This document shows positions 50,878 to 59,444 of a stretch of DNA of 64,000 nt, piece by piece (positions within the stretch are counted from its first letter, which is position 1; the number at the start of each line of letters is the position of its first letter). The stretch is from contig NZ_JADBEC010000002.1 of assembly GCF_014873945.1 (NCBI RefSeq), forward strand, positions 310,001 through 374,000, read 5' to 3'. The DNA is from Rhizobium viscosum. Its GTDB lineage: Bacteria; Pseudomonadota; Alphaproteobacteria; Rhizobiales; Rhizobiaceae. Below the pieces are notes generated by a model. That model saw only the letters and a list, made by a program, of their open reading frames with translations, made no database searches and was not told where the DNA came from. The position numbers and the translations under genes are program-made.

Positions 50878-51852
50878 TTACTGGATCGCGCGGATCGCCT
50901 CCCAATCGGCTTTATCGTAGCCGAAGTCCTCGAACTTGACCTTTTCCGCAACCGTCTTCTCGAAGTCGGCCTTGTCGACCTCGGTGACGCTCAGACCCTT
51001 TTCCTTGAAGGTAGTGATCAGGCCGTTTTCCTTGCCTTCGATGGTCTTGGTCGTGCGCTCGGCAGCTTCCTGCATGACGTCGCCGAAGATCTTCTTGTCT
51101 TCATCGGAAAGGCTCGACCACAACGTCTTCGAGATCACCGTATTCAGGTGATCGACAATGTGACCGGTCAGGATGATGTTCTTCTGGACTTCGTAGAACT
51201 TCTTGGCCTCAATCGTCGTCAGCGGGTTTTCCTGCGCCTCGACCGTGCCGTTCTGCAAGGCGAGATAGACCTCGGCAAAGGCGATCGGCGTGGTGTTGGC
51301 GCCGCAGGCGCGCGGCATGGCGAGATAGGCCGGGACGTCAGGCACGCGGATCTTCAGGCCCTGCATGTCGGCGCATTTGGCGATCGGCTTGTTGGCCGTC
51401 GTATGGCGCGTCCCGTAATAGCTGACGGCGGCGATATGGTTGCCGGTCTTGTCCTCATAACCCTTGGCCAGGCGCTTGAAGACGTCGCTCTTGGTGTAGG
51501 CAATCAAGTGCTCCGGGCTGCGGAAGATATAGGGGAAATAGGTCACACCGATCGGCTTGTAGTCGCGGGCGGCAAAGCTCGACCCGGAGATGATGATATC
51601 GACCGTGCCGAGCTTGAGGCCCTGGTTGATATCGGCTTCCTTGCCGAGTTGCGAAGCCGGATAGACCTCGATCTTGTAACGGCCGTTGGTGCGCTTGTTG
51701 ATCTCTTCCGCGGCCCAGAGGGAATCCGTGTGGAAAGGTTCGGATGTCTCGTAGACATGGGCCCATTTCAGCACAGTCTGGGCATGTGCGATCGCCGTTG
51801 TCGCCATGATTGCGGCGGCCGTGCAGAGTATCGTCGTCAGTTTCAACTTCAT
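50878..51852 (-). CDS. TRAP transporter substrate-binding protein (DctP type)
   Basis: 324 residues. Sec signal MKLKLTTILCTAAAIMATTA with cleavage after AHA. The mature part shows the DctP pattern: VLKWAHVYETSEPFHTDS, IEVYPASQLGKEADINQG, GLKIRVPDVPAYLAM and the arginine-containing sugar-acid site region. Periplasmic binding component for an organic or sugar acid. ATG 51852 has AGGAGGAGAG upstream. The regulator gene lies 23 bp upstream on the same strand. Confidence 0.92.
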   Translation of the reverse strand: MKLKLTTILCTAAAIMATTAIAHAQTVLKWAHVYETSEPFHTDSLWAAEEINKRTNGRYKIEVYPASQLGKEADINQGLKLGTVDIIISGSSFAARDYKPIGVTYFPYIFRSPEHLIAYTKSDVFKRLAKGYEDKTGNHIAAVSYYGTRHTTANKPIAKCADMQGLKIRVPDVPAYLAMPRACGANTTPIAFAEVYLALQNGTVEAQENPLTTIEAKKFYEVQKNIILTGHIVDHLNTVISKTLWSSLSDEDKKIFGDVMQEAAERTTKTIEGKENGLITTFKEKGLSVTEVDKADFEKTVAEKVKFEDFGYDKADWEAIRAIQ

Positions 51853-51875
51853 CGCTCTCTCCTCCTGAGATCTCG

Positions 51876-52634
51876 TTAAGTGGCTGCTTTTCCCTTGTTC
51901 GGCCCGGCCGTTTGGCCGCGCCCCTCCTCGCCCGAAAACTCCTCCCCGAAGCTTTCGGAAAACCTCTTCTGCGAATTCGTCAGATGCGTGCGCATGGCGG
52001 CCTTCGCCCCTGCCGTATCGCCGGCGGCGATCGCATCGCGTATAACCCGGTGCTCTTCCAGTGCGCTGCGCCATGACACCGGTCCTTCGAAATGGCTGGC
52101 GAGCTTTTCGAAATACGGCGTCATGCGCATGTCGAACATCTCGCCGGTGACCCGGATCAAGGTCGCATTGCCGACGATAGCGGCGATGCCGGTATGAAAG
52201 GCGCGGTCGGCGACAAGCACGGCGCGCGCATCCTCCACCACGCCGCTCATTGCTCTCAGCGCCTCGTCGAGGACGGCAATGTCCTCAGGGCGGACGCTTT
52301 TTGCGGCCTCCTCTGCTATCGCGCATTCGATGATGGCGCGGGCCTGCAGCAGCTCGAAAGGACCTTCGACCGGTTCGCGCTCACTGCCGGTCGCTTCGAC
52401 CACATGTTTGCGCGTGACATAGATGCCAGAGCCCATGCGGATATTGATGTATCCCTCGACCTCCAGCACTATCAGCGCCTCGCGCAGCGTGGGGCGCGAA
52501 ACCGAAAGCTGCTCCGCAAGTTCGCGCTCGGCCGGCAGCCTCTGGCCGACGGCAAGTTCGCCTCGGATAATCATCAGACGAATCTGGTCCGCCACCTGCC
52601 TGTAGAGGCGGCGTGATTCAACTGCCGAAAACAT
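51876..52634 (-). CDS. GntR-family regulator, FadR subfamily
   Basis: 252 residues. The N-terminal winged helix has LYRQVADQIRLMIIRGELAV, GQRLPAERELAEQL and SVSRPTLREALIVLEVEG; the C-terminal FCD ligand domain has AFHTGIAAIVGN and EEHRVIRDAIAAGDTAGA. Usually a repressor released by a sugar acid or its catabolite. ATG 52634 has GGGGAGG upstream. A symmetrical operator lies 39-57 bases upstream of the start. It probably controls both itself and the following TRAP genes, which are co-directional. Confidence 0.92.
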   Translation of the reverse strand: MFSAVESRRLYRQVADQIRLMIIRGELAVGQRLPAERELAEQLSVSRPTLREALIVLEVEGYINIRMGSGIYVTRKHVVEATGSEREPVEGPFELLQARAIIECAIAEEAAKSVRPEDIAVLDEALRAMSGVVEDARAVLVADRAFHTGIAAIVGNATLIRVTGEMFDMRMTPYFEKLASHFEGPVSWRSALEEHRVIRDAIAAGDTAGAKAAMRTHLTNSQKRFSESFGEEFSGEEGRGQTAGPNKGKAAT

Positions 52635-52672
52635 TATGGCCTCCCCGGCGCGCTTCTCCTCAAACGCACAAC

Positions 52673-52691
52673 TGGTCAACTGGCCTGACCA
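52673..52691. promoter_or_regulatory. GntR/FadR-type operator TGGTCA-N7-TGACCA
   Basis: A perfect 6-bp dyad (52673-52678 and 52686-52691) lies between the Ldh-family gene and the gntR start. TGGT...ACCA symmetry is typical for FadR-subfamily sites, and the position overlaps the likely promoter, so autoregulation is expected. Confidence 0.65.
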
Positions 52692-52743
52692 ATTAATCCG
52701 AAACTACCATCCGGGAAGTTATGCGTCAATCCGACGCATACAC

Positions 52744-53817
52744 TCAGACCGGGCTGGTCAGTCGATAAGTGGACGCAAGGGTCCTAAGGGCCTCGACCGT
52801 CGCCGGATCCAGCATCGCGCCATGTTTTTTCCGCTCGGCGGCGACAGCCCATTCGCGGTCGCCAGGCGCCATTACCCTGAAGCCTTCGCGTGGCGGAGAC
52901 GCCCTCAAGGTTTCGACGTAGCGTTTCATGGCAGCGTCGAAGATTTCGATATCAAGGAAGGCTGCAGGGTTCAGGGCCATGACGAAAGCACCGAGACCGC
53001 GCGGTGTCGAAAAATCCGGCCCGGGCATCGGAGCAATATCGAAACTCAGCTTCATACCTGTAAGTGCGGCACTCAGAATCTCGGGAATGCCGGCAAGCCC
53101 TGCACCCTTGAAACCGAATTCGCCGCCAAGCGGCGCCAGCATGTCGGCCACATCGGGATCGGCCGTGTCGTAACCCCGCTCATCGGAGGCAACCCCTTCG
53201 GGCAGTTGGCGGCCGAGGCTGCGATAGAGCAGCACGCGGTTATAGGGCACGGCGCTCGTCGCCATGTCGAAGAGCCACGGGTTATCTCCCTTGACAGGGA
53301 CAGCGCAGGCGATCGGATTGGTGCCATGAAAGCGCATGGCGCCGTCGTGCAGACGCACGAAGCTATCGGAATTGCAGAAAGCAAAGCCGATGAAGCCGCG
53401 TTGGGCGGCCTCGAACGCATAAGCACCTGCCGGTCCGAAATGCGAGGAATTGCGGATCGCAACCGCACCGATCCCGAATTCCCCGGCAAGACGCGTGGCA
53501 TGCTCCATGCCCGTATAGGTGGCAAGCGCGCCATGGCCATTATCCGCATCGAGCGACGCGACGGCGCCAAAGGCGTTTGCCAACACGAGATGCGGGCGTG
53601 GATTGAGACGTCCTTCGGTCAGTCCCTTCACATAATGAGGAAGCAGGCGCACACCATGGCTGTCGATGCCATAGCGCGTACCATGCAGCATTCCCCGCGT
53701 CGCGGCATCCGCCGTCTCCTGGTCCGTGCCGGCGGCGAGGAAGACCTTTCGGCAGAAATCCTCGATCGCGGCCAGAGGTGCCAGGGAACCAGTGGGATTT
53801 TTGCTGTCACTCGTCAT
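52744..53817 (-). CDS. Malate/L-lactate (Ldh2/YiaK) family NAD(P)-dependent dehydrogenase
   Basis: 357 residues. Family marks: GTRYGIDSHGVRLLPHYVKG with the catalytic histidine, VAIRNSSHFGPAGAYAFEAA, and GTNPIACAVPV. Members include ureidoglycolate, malate, sulfolactate and 2,3-diketo-L-gulonate dehydrogenases. In this context a 2-keto sugar-acid reductase (YiaK-like) is a reasonable guess. ATG 53817 has TGAGGT upstream; the frame extends to 53850 without support. It is encoded upstream of, and co-directional with, gntR and the TRAP genes. Confidence 0.86.
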   Translation of the reverse strand: MTSDSKNPTGSLAPLAAIEDFCRKVFLAAGTDQETADAATRGMLHGTRYGIDSHGVRLLPHYVKGLTEGRLNPRPHLVLANAFGAVASLDADNGHGALATYTGMEHATRLAGEFGIGAVAIRNSSHFGPAGAYAFEAAQRGFIGFAFCNSDSFVRLHDGAMRFHGTNPIACAVPVKGDNPWLFDMATSAVPYNRVLLYRSLGRQLPEGVASDERGYDTADPDVADMLAPLGGEFGFKGAGLAGIPEILSAALTGMKLSFDIAPMPGPDFSTPRGLGAFVMALNPAAFLDIEIFDAAMKRYVETLRASPPREGFRVMAPGDREWAVAAERKKHGAMLDPATVEALRTLASTYRLTSPV

Positions 53818-53936
53818 AGACCTCAATCCGTTCGGGTGGATCGTCTGCAAACTCTAGCGCGCCTGAGAGAAGATTCGATAGTCGCATCGCGGCTGAACCT
53901 GCACCTCCTTCAAACCCTGTTCCGATCGGGACAAAG

Positions 53937-54791
53937 TTACGGCTTGCCGAGCGACAGGCGAAACTGCCGGGGCGTCGTGCCGGTTCGCTGCTTGAAGATG
54001 TCGTAAAACCGGCTGCTGGAGCCGAAGCCGCAGTCGAGGGCAATCTCCAGGATCGGGTCCTCGGTCTCGGCCAGCCGCTGCATTGCTCTCGCGAGACGAT
54101 AGCGCGTCAGATATTCCATTACTGAAATGCCAAGCACATCGCGAAACGCCCGGTTGGCTGTAGTCGGGTGCACATTGGCACGCCTTCCAAGATCCACCAG
54201 GTTGAGCGGTTCGGAAAAATGCCGGTTGATCAGGTCGGTCAGCACCTCTGAGTGGCGGATGGCGGGGCTTACCGGCGTTGCGGCGGCTGCGACGGACGTG
54301 CCTCGATCATCGGCGTGATCAAGGATGAGCCGGCGCACCCTAAGCTTGACCTCGTCGGCGATCAGCTGGCGCCGGACGGGATCGCCCTTGCCCCATTCGT
54401 CGACCCAGGCAGAGACGGTGAGCGATGTCGTCTCGCGGCGGCGGGGCTCGACGACGAAGGCACCCTGCATGATCGCCTGTCTCGCCTTCTTGTCGATGGA
54501 GAGCGCGAGAAAATCGACGAGCGGAAGGTAGACGCAGATGAGCGGCGCCTCCGGCGTCACCAGGATTGTTTGATGGGGAATGGCCGCCCAGAAGAGGACA
54601 AGACGCCCGGCCTCGACCCGCTCCTGCCGGCCATTGAAGAGATAAGTCATAGCGCCATCGAGAAGCAGGTTGATCTCGACATGGTCGTGCCAATGCGCTG
54701 CACTCATGGCATCGGCCGTGTGGCGCTCGATCAGGAAGCTCCGCGGCGATCCCGCCCATTCGCCGCTCCTGTTGAAATGATCGTCTCTCAT
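53937..54791 (-). CDS. AraC-family transcriptional regulator with cupin sensor
   Basis: 284 residues. The N-terminal cupin has AAHWHDHVEINLLLDGAMTY; the C-terminal double helix-turn-helix has NLVDLGRRANVHPTTANRAF, then YLTRYRLARAMQRL and EIALDCGFGSSSRFYDIFKQ. Such proteins are usually sugar-responsive activators. It is divergent from the GH4 operon with about 100 bp between, so it may activate that operon. Alternatively it serves the dehydrogenase gene 119 bp downstream on the same strand. Confidence 0.9.
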   Translation of the reverse strand: MRDDHFNRSGEWAGSPRSFLIERHTADAMSAAHWHDHVEINLLLDGAMTYLFNGRQERVEAGRLVLFWAAIPHQTILVTPEAPLICVYLPLVDFLALSIDKKARQAIMQGAFVVEPRRRETTSLTVSAWVDEWGKGDPVRRQLIADEVKLRVRRLILDHADDRGTSVAAAATPVSPAIRHSEVLTDLINRHFSEPLNLVDLGRRANVHPTTANRAFRDVLGISVMEYLTRYRLARAMQRLAETEDPILEIALDCGFGSSSRFYDIFKQRTGTTPRQFRLSLGKP

Positions 54792-54893
54792 GCATCCAAC
54801 GCTTCAATCCGGGAATACTCCCTTCAATAGCAGGAAGAAATTCTGATTTGGAAGAGGCACGACTATGGCGACCTTGATTGGCGGGAGACCAAA

Positions 54894-56210
54894 ATGCCGA
54901 AGATTTGCCTCGTGGGTGCGGGCAGCACCGTTTTTGCGCAGAACATTCTGGGGGATGTGCTCTCTACTCCCTCGGGCAGCGACTATGTGATCAGCCTGTT
55001 TGATATCGACCCTGAGCGGCTGAAGACATCGGAGATCGTTGCGCGGCGCATCTGCGAGGCGCTCGACCTGAAGAAAGTCAGGGTCGAGGCTACACTCGAT
55101 CGTCGCGAGGCACTGCGCGGATCGGATTTCGTTATCCTGATGATGCAGGTCGGCGGTTACAAGCCGGCTACTGTGACGGATTTCGAAGTGCCGAAGCGAT
55201 ACGGCCTGCGTCAGACTATTGCCGATACGCTCGGCATCGGCGGGATCTTCCGCGGACTTCGCACCATTCCGGTGCTGGAAGCGATCTGCCGCGATATGGA
55301 AGAGGTCTGCCCGGACGCGCTGCTGATGCAATATGTGAACCCGATGGCGATCAATTGCTGGGCCATCAAGGAACTGGCGCCCAGTATCCGCACGGTCGGC
55401 CTTTGCCATAGCGTACAACATACCGCCGCCCATCTTGCCTCCTGCCTGGACGAAGACATTGTAGACATCAACTACATCTCGGCTGGCATCAACCACGTCG
55501 CCTTCTTCCTGAAATACGAGAAGCTGCATGCCGATGGCCGGCGCGAAGATCTCTATCCCCGCCTGAAGGCCCTCACCGGCGAGGGACGCGTGCCGGACGA
55601 CGACCGGGTACGCTTCGATGTGCTGAAGCGGCTCGGCCATTTCGTAACGGAATCCAGTGAGCATTTCTCCGAATATACGTCTTGGTACATCAAGGATCGT
55701 CGCCCCGAACTCATCGACAAACTCAACATCCCGCTCGACGAATATATAAGCCGCTGTGAGCGGCAGATTTCCGAATGGCATGCCCTGCGCCGCGATCTCG
55801 AAGGCGACAAGCCGATCGAGGTCTGCCGAAGCAATGAATATGCTGCAGGCATTATCAACGCTGCCGTCACAGGCAATCCCGCACTGATCTACGGCAACGT
55901 TCCCAACAATGGCCTGATCGAAAACTTGCCGCCCGAATGTATCGTGGAAGTGCCCTGCCATGTGGACCGGAACGGCATCCAGCCGACCCGCATCGGCAGA
56001 ATTCCCTCGCAGCTTGCCGCGGTCATGAAGCTCAGTGTCTCGGTTCAAGAACTGACCGTGGAAGCAGCACTGACAGGCAAGCGCGATCGCATCTATCAGG
56101 CCGCGCTGCTTGATCCGCATACATCGGCAGAACTGTCGCCGGATGAGATCTGGGTCTTGGTTGACGACTTGATCGAAGCACACGGCGACCTGCTGCCTAA
56201 ATACCGCTGA
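54894..56210 (+). CDS. Glycoside hydrolase family 4, alpha-galactosidase-like
   Basis: 438 residues. GH4 enzymes use NAD+ and a divalent metal. Visible features: ICLVGAGSTVFAQNILGDVL for NAD, DFVILMMQVGG, YVNPMAINCWAI (asparagine-proline), the metal cysteine and histidine in VGLCHSVQHTAAHL, and ISAGINHVAFF with the second metal histidine. The CHSVQ form is typical of alpha-galactosidases rather than 6-phospho-beta-glucosidases. Cytoplasmic, so it cleaves an imported oligosaccharide. GGCGGGAG precedes the ATG. A strong terminator separates it from the deoR-led operon. Confidence 0.9.
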   Translation: MPKICLVGAGSTVFAQNILGDVLSTPSGSDYVISLFDIDPERLKTSEIVARRICEALDLKKVRVEATLDRREALRGSDFVILMMQVGGYKPATVTDFEVPKRYGLRQTIADTLGIGGIFRGLRTIPVLEAICRDMEEVCPDALLMQYVNPMAINCWAIKELAPSIRTVGLCHSVQHTAAHLASCLDEDIVDINYISAGINHVAFFLKYEKLHADGRREDLYPRLKALTGEGRVPDDDRVRFDVLKRLGHFVTESSEHFSEYTSWYIKDRRPELIDKLNIPLDEYISRCERQISEWHALRRDLEGDKPIEVCRSNEYAAGIINAAVTGNPALIYGNVPNNGLIENLPPECIVEVPCHVDRNGIQPTRIGRIPSQLAAVMKLSVSVQELTVEAALTGKRDRIYQAALLDPHTSAELSPDEIWVLVDDLIEAHGDLLPKYR

Positions 56211-56251
56211 GGCCGTCAGAGCCCGCGACCGCCAGAACGCTACTCGTCGAG

Positions 56252-56293
56252 AAGCACGCCATCCCTCGGGAGGCGTGCTTTTGTTTGTCTTTT
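56252..56293 (+). terminator. Rho-independent terminator after the GH4 gene
   Basis: AAGCACGCC (56252-56260) pairs with GGCGTGCTT (56272-56280), with further pairing inside the loop (TCCC/GGGA), followed by TTTTGTTTGTCTTTT. It starts 42 bases after the stop. The clearest intrinsic terminator in the window. Confidence 0.88.
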
Positions 56294-56321
56294 AAATCCT
56301 CGTCGCGGTCTTCAAAAAATC

Positions 56322-56387
56322 ATAAACGATCAGAATCTTGATTGACATTGATCGTATTGAGTGGGAACGTTGACGCAAATAAACGAT
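56322..56387. promoter_or_regulatory. Candidate DeoR-type operator cluster and promoter
   Basis: Two direct copies of ATAAACGAT (56322-56330 and 56379-56387) flank a dyad formed by ACGATCA (56326-56332) and TGATCGT (56349-56355). A TTGACA hexamer (56342-56347) sits inside the dyad, though no good -10 follows. This arrangement suits looping or cooperative binding by the DeoR-family regulator encoded 20 bases further on. Inferred from position and symmetry. Confidence 0.5.
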
Positions 56388-56406
56388 AAACAGCAGGGGA
56401 CTATCC

Positions 56407-57201
56407 GTGAATCAGACTGGCGGCGTGAAAACTGACCGGCTCGATGCCATCCGCAGCCATCTCTATGCGAACGGCTTTTCGACCATTCAGGATCTGGCCG
56501 ATGCGGTCGGCGCTTCGCTCGCAACAGTCCGGCGCGACCTGCAGGTTCTTGAGCAGGACGGCGCGATCGACAGGGTGCATGGCGGGGCCCGCATCGCCGA
56601 AGGGTCCTCGGTCGAACTGGCCTTCCAGGAGCGTGAAAAGCGCCATCTTTCGGCCAAGCGCGCGATCGCGAACGCGGCCTATGAAAAGCTTTTGCCGCGC
56701 ACGGCGATCTTCCTCGATGCCGGCACGACGGTCCTTCAGCTTGCCCGGCTGATCCGCATCAATCCGATGCCGCTGCGCATCTTCACCAACGGTCTGATCG
56801 TCGCTCAGGAATTCCTGAACATTCCGCATCTCGAAGTCGTGCTTCTCGGCGGTCATCTGCGCAGTGAAAATGCCTCTCTCGTCGGCCCGCAGGCTGAAGC
56901 CATGCTGGAAACGATCTGGTTCGATCAGCTCTTTCTGGGTGCCAGCGCCATCAGCCCGGATGGGGCGATCTATAGTGTCGACAGCGCCGAAGCCAGCCTG
57001 AACAGGCGCATGCTCGCCCGCTCTGCCAATGGTTACGTTCTCGCCGATTCCTCGAAATTCGGGACGATGGCGACATACAAGGTCGCGCCGCTGATTGCGG
57101 CAAAACTCATCACCGACAAGGGCCTGGCGCCCCAATGGCGAGCCGAACTCGCCAATTTCGGTGTCGATGCAACCTATGCCGAGCTCGGAGCAAAAGAATG
57201 A
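56407..57201 (+). CDS. DeoR-family transcriptional regulator (AgaR/GlpR type)
   Basis: 264 residues. N-terminal helix-turn-helix with RLDAIRSHLYANGFSTIQDL, VGASLATVRRDLQVLEQDG and the D-R-x-H-G-G-A segment; C-terminal sugar-phosphate sensor domain with IFLDAGTTVLQLARLI, IFTNGLIVAQEFL and VVLLGGHLRSENASLVGPQA. A repressor responding to a sugar phosphate. Start is GTG 56407 after CAGGGGA. It leads the operon of kinase, transporter, SIS and GatZ-like genes, and the kinase gene overlaps its stop (ATGA). Confidence 0.92.
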   Translation: MNQTGGVKTDRLDAIRSHLYANGFSTIQDLADAVGASLATVRRDLQVLEQDGAIDRVHGGARIAEGSSVELAFQEREKRHLSAKRAIANAAYEKLLPRTAIFLDAGTTVLQLARLIRINPMPLRIFTNGLIVAQEFLNIPHLEVVLLGGHLRSENASLVGPQAEAMLETIWFDQLFLGASAISPDGAIYSVDSAEASLNRRMLARSANGYVLADSSKFGTMATYKVAPLIAAKLITDKGLAPQWRAELANFGVDATYAELGAKE

Positions 57202-58160
57202 GCGACGAGTTGATCCTCGGCATCGACGGCGGCGGCAGCAAGGTGCTCGTCACTCTCGCCGACAACGAAGGCAGGATACTGCGCACCGGGCTTGGCGGCG
57301 GCGTCAATCCCATGGATAACCCGGACTGGCGACAGGAACTGGAGCAGCATATCGAACCGTTCCGCAATGAGCCGGGATTGGCCGCTGTTGGCGCTGCCTT
57401 GCCTGCTTACGGCGAAGTTGCGCATCTCTCCTCTCTCCAGAGGCGATGCATCGACGAAGCTTTCCCGGATATCCGCAGAACCGTCCTCAACGATGTCGAC
57501 GCCGCCCATCTCGGCGCCTTCGCCGGGCGCCCGGGCATACTCGTCCTGTCGGGGACCGGTTCCATGTCCTGGGCACGCAACGGCGCAGGTGCCTCCGCAC
57601 GCGTCGGCGGTTGGGGCGATGTGATCGGCGACGAAGGCAGCAGCTACTGGATCGGCCGCGAAGCATTGCACCTTATCAGCCAGAGCCTTGATGGACGCGC
57701 CAAGCCCACCGCGCTGGCAAAGGTTGTTTACGAGCACCTCGAGCTCGACATGTCAGATCCGATCAACGCTCTCGGCGGCTGGATTAGCGGGCTTGCAAGG
57801 CCGCGCGCGGGTATTGCGGCTCTCTCCGTCCTTGTCGACCAGGTAGCGAGCAAAGGCGACGAAGCAGCAATCGATCTGATCGAAAGAGCAGCTGAAGAGC
57901 TTGCCAAGCACCATTGGGCAATATCGGGCCATTGTGAAACCGGCACCGACTGGACTTATGCGGGCGGGACCTTTTCCAGCCGGCTGCTGCTCGAGGCCGT
58001 CGAACGACGGATCGGCCGGCGGGCGGTCTCACCTGTACTTCCCCCCGTTGGCGGCGCGCTTCTGGCCGCCGCCCAACTTCTCGACTGGCAGCTTGACGAG
58101 CGCTGGTTCGGGCAAATCGCGGTCGCGACAGAAACCGTGATCGCGCGATCAAGACAATGA
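57198..58160 (+). CDS. BadF/BadG/BcrA/BcrD-type ATPase, probable amino-sugar kinase
   Basis: 320 residues, ASKHA fold. ILGIDGGGSKVLVTL (phosphate 1), VLNDVDAAHLGAF, LSGTGSMSWARNG (phosphate 2) and IGDEGSSYWIGREAL match N-acetylglucosamine kinase relatives. It would phosphorylate an imported hexosamine or hexose at O6. The ATG overlaps the deoR stop. With AgaS- and GatZ-like genes downstream and no PTS genes in view, a galactosamine/GalNAc kinase role is a fair inference. Confidence 0.85.
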   Translation: MSDELILGIDGGGSKVLVTLADNEGRILRTGLGGGVNPMDNPDWRQELEQHIEPFRNEPGLAAVGAALPAYGEVAHLSSLQRRCIDEAFPDIRRTVLNDVDAAHLGAFAGRPGILVLSGTGSMSWARNGAGASARVGGWGDVIGDEGSSYWIGREALHLISQSLDGRAKPTALAKVVYEHLELDMSDPINALGGWISGLARPRAGIAALSVLVDQVASKGDEAAIDLIERAAEELAKHHWAISGHCETGTDWTYAGGTFSSRLLLEAVERRIGRRAVSPVLPPVGGALLAAAQLLDWQLDERWFGQIAVATETVIARSRQ

Positions 58161-58187
58161 CTGTCAAAGATAAAGAAGGATGGGAAC

Positions 58188-59444
58188 ATGCGTAAAATCA
58201 TATTGCCTTTGCTTGCCTCAGCCGCACTTGCGATTGCCCTGCCTGCCATGGCAGACGACGCCAAGCCACTTGCCGGCCAATCGATCACGGTGCTCATGCC
58301 ATCGCCGCAGGGGGCCACGGTTGCGGCCGATTTCGAAGCCGAGACCGGCATTCATGTCGATCTCCAGACCCTCTCCTGGGACGATATTCGGCCGAAGTTG
58401 GTAACGGCCCTCGTCGCTGGCACGGCACCGGCCGATGTCACCGAATTTGACTGGTCGTGGACGGGACAGTTCAGCGCTGCCGGCTGGTACATGCCGCTCA
58501 ACGACGTGATCGACAAGGATACGGTCGCTGACATCGGCGTCGCCAAGATCTTCACCGTCGACGGCCAGTTGCTCGGCGTGCCTTACACGAACGACTTCCG
58601 CGTCATGCTCGTCAACAAGAAGCATTTCACCGACGCCGGCGTTGCCGAAATGCCGAAAACGCTCGACGCGCTGGTCGCAGCCGCCAAGAAGATCAAGGAA
58701 AAGGGCATCTCGACCTATCCGATCGGCCTGCCGCTCTCGGCGACGGAGGGTGCTTCCACCAGCTGGTATCTGCTGACCAAGGCCTTCGGCGGCGAACTCT
58801 TCGACAAGGACTTCAAGCCGCTTTTCCTCACCCCGGATTCACCCGGCTACAAGGCGCTCGCCTTCGAACTTAAGCTCCTGAAGGACGGCCTAGTCGATCC
58901 GGCCTCGACGGGCCTCAAGGACAGCCAGATCAACGAGAGCATGTTTGCCCAGGGCCTGACCAGCATCATGATCTCGGGCGAACCCGGTCGCCTGGGCCAG
59001 ATGAACGATCCGAAGCAGTCCAAGGTCGCCGGCCAGGTGGAAGCGATCCTCGTGCCGACCGAAAGTGGTCAGACCCGCAGCTTCGGTCTTCCGGAAGCGC
59101 TCGCCATTCCGAACGTCTCGCAGAACAAGGACGCGGCGGTCGCCTTCGTCAAATGGTTCACCAGCAGGGAGTTCCAGAAGAAGAATGCGGCAAACGGCTT
59201 CCTGCCGACGCGCACTTCCGCCCTCTCCGAACTCAACACGGAAGGCAAGCTGACGAGCGGCGACGCCCTTGTCGCACAGTCCAAGACCGTCGAGCCGCTG
59301 TTCCAGCAGGGAACGCCGCCGTGGTATCCGCAGTTTTCGAGCGCAGTGAACACGGCGATCAACAGCGCGGCAAAGGACCAGATCACCGTTGATCAAGCCA
59401 TGCAGAGCATCGCCGATGCAGCCAAGCAGGCGATGGCGCAATGA
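58188..59444 (+). CDS. Sugar ABC transporter substrate-binding protein
   Basis: 418 residues. Sec signal MRKIILPLLASAALAIALPA cleaved after AMA. The type I-cluster sugar-binding fold shows QSITVLMPSPQGATVAADFE, LQTLSWDDIRPKLVTALVAG, and TSRTREFQ-like context near WFTSREFQKKNAANGFLP. Periplasmic receptor of the importer completed by the two permeases and the MsmK-type ATPase. GAAGGATGGGAAC precedes the ATG. The first permease gene overlaps its stop. Confidence 0.92.
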   Translation: MRKIILPLLASAALAIALPAMADDAKPLAGQSITVLMPSPQGATVAADFEAETGIHVDLQTLSWDDIRPKLVTALVAGTAPADVTEFDWSWTGQFSAAGWYMPLNDVIDKDTVADIGVAKIFTVDGQLLGVPYTNDFRVMLVNKKHFTDAGVAEMPKTLDALVAAAKKIKEKGISTYPIGLPLSATEGASTSWYLLTKAFGGELFDKDFKPLFLTPDSPGYKALAFELKLLKDGLVDPASTGLKDSQINESMFAQGLTSIMISGEPGRLGQMNDPKQSKVAGQVEAILVPTESGQTRSFGLPEALAIPNVSQNKDAAVAFVKWFTSREFQKKNAANGFLPTRTSALSELNTEGKLTSGDALVAQSKTVEPLFQQGTPPWYPQFSSAVNTAINSAAKDQITVDQAMQSIADAAKQAMAQ

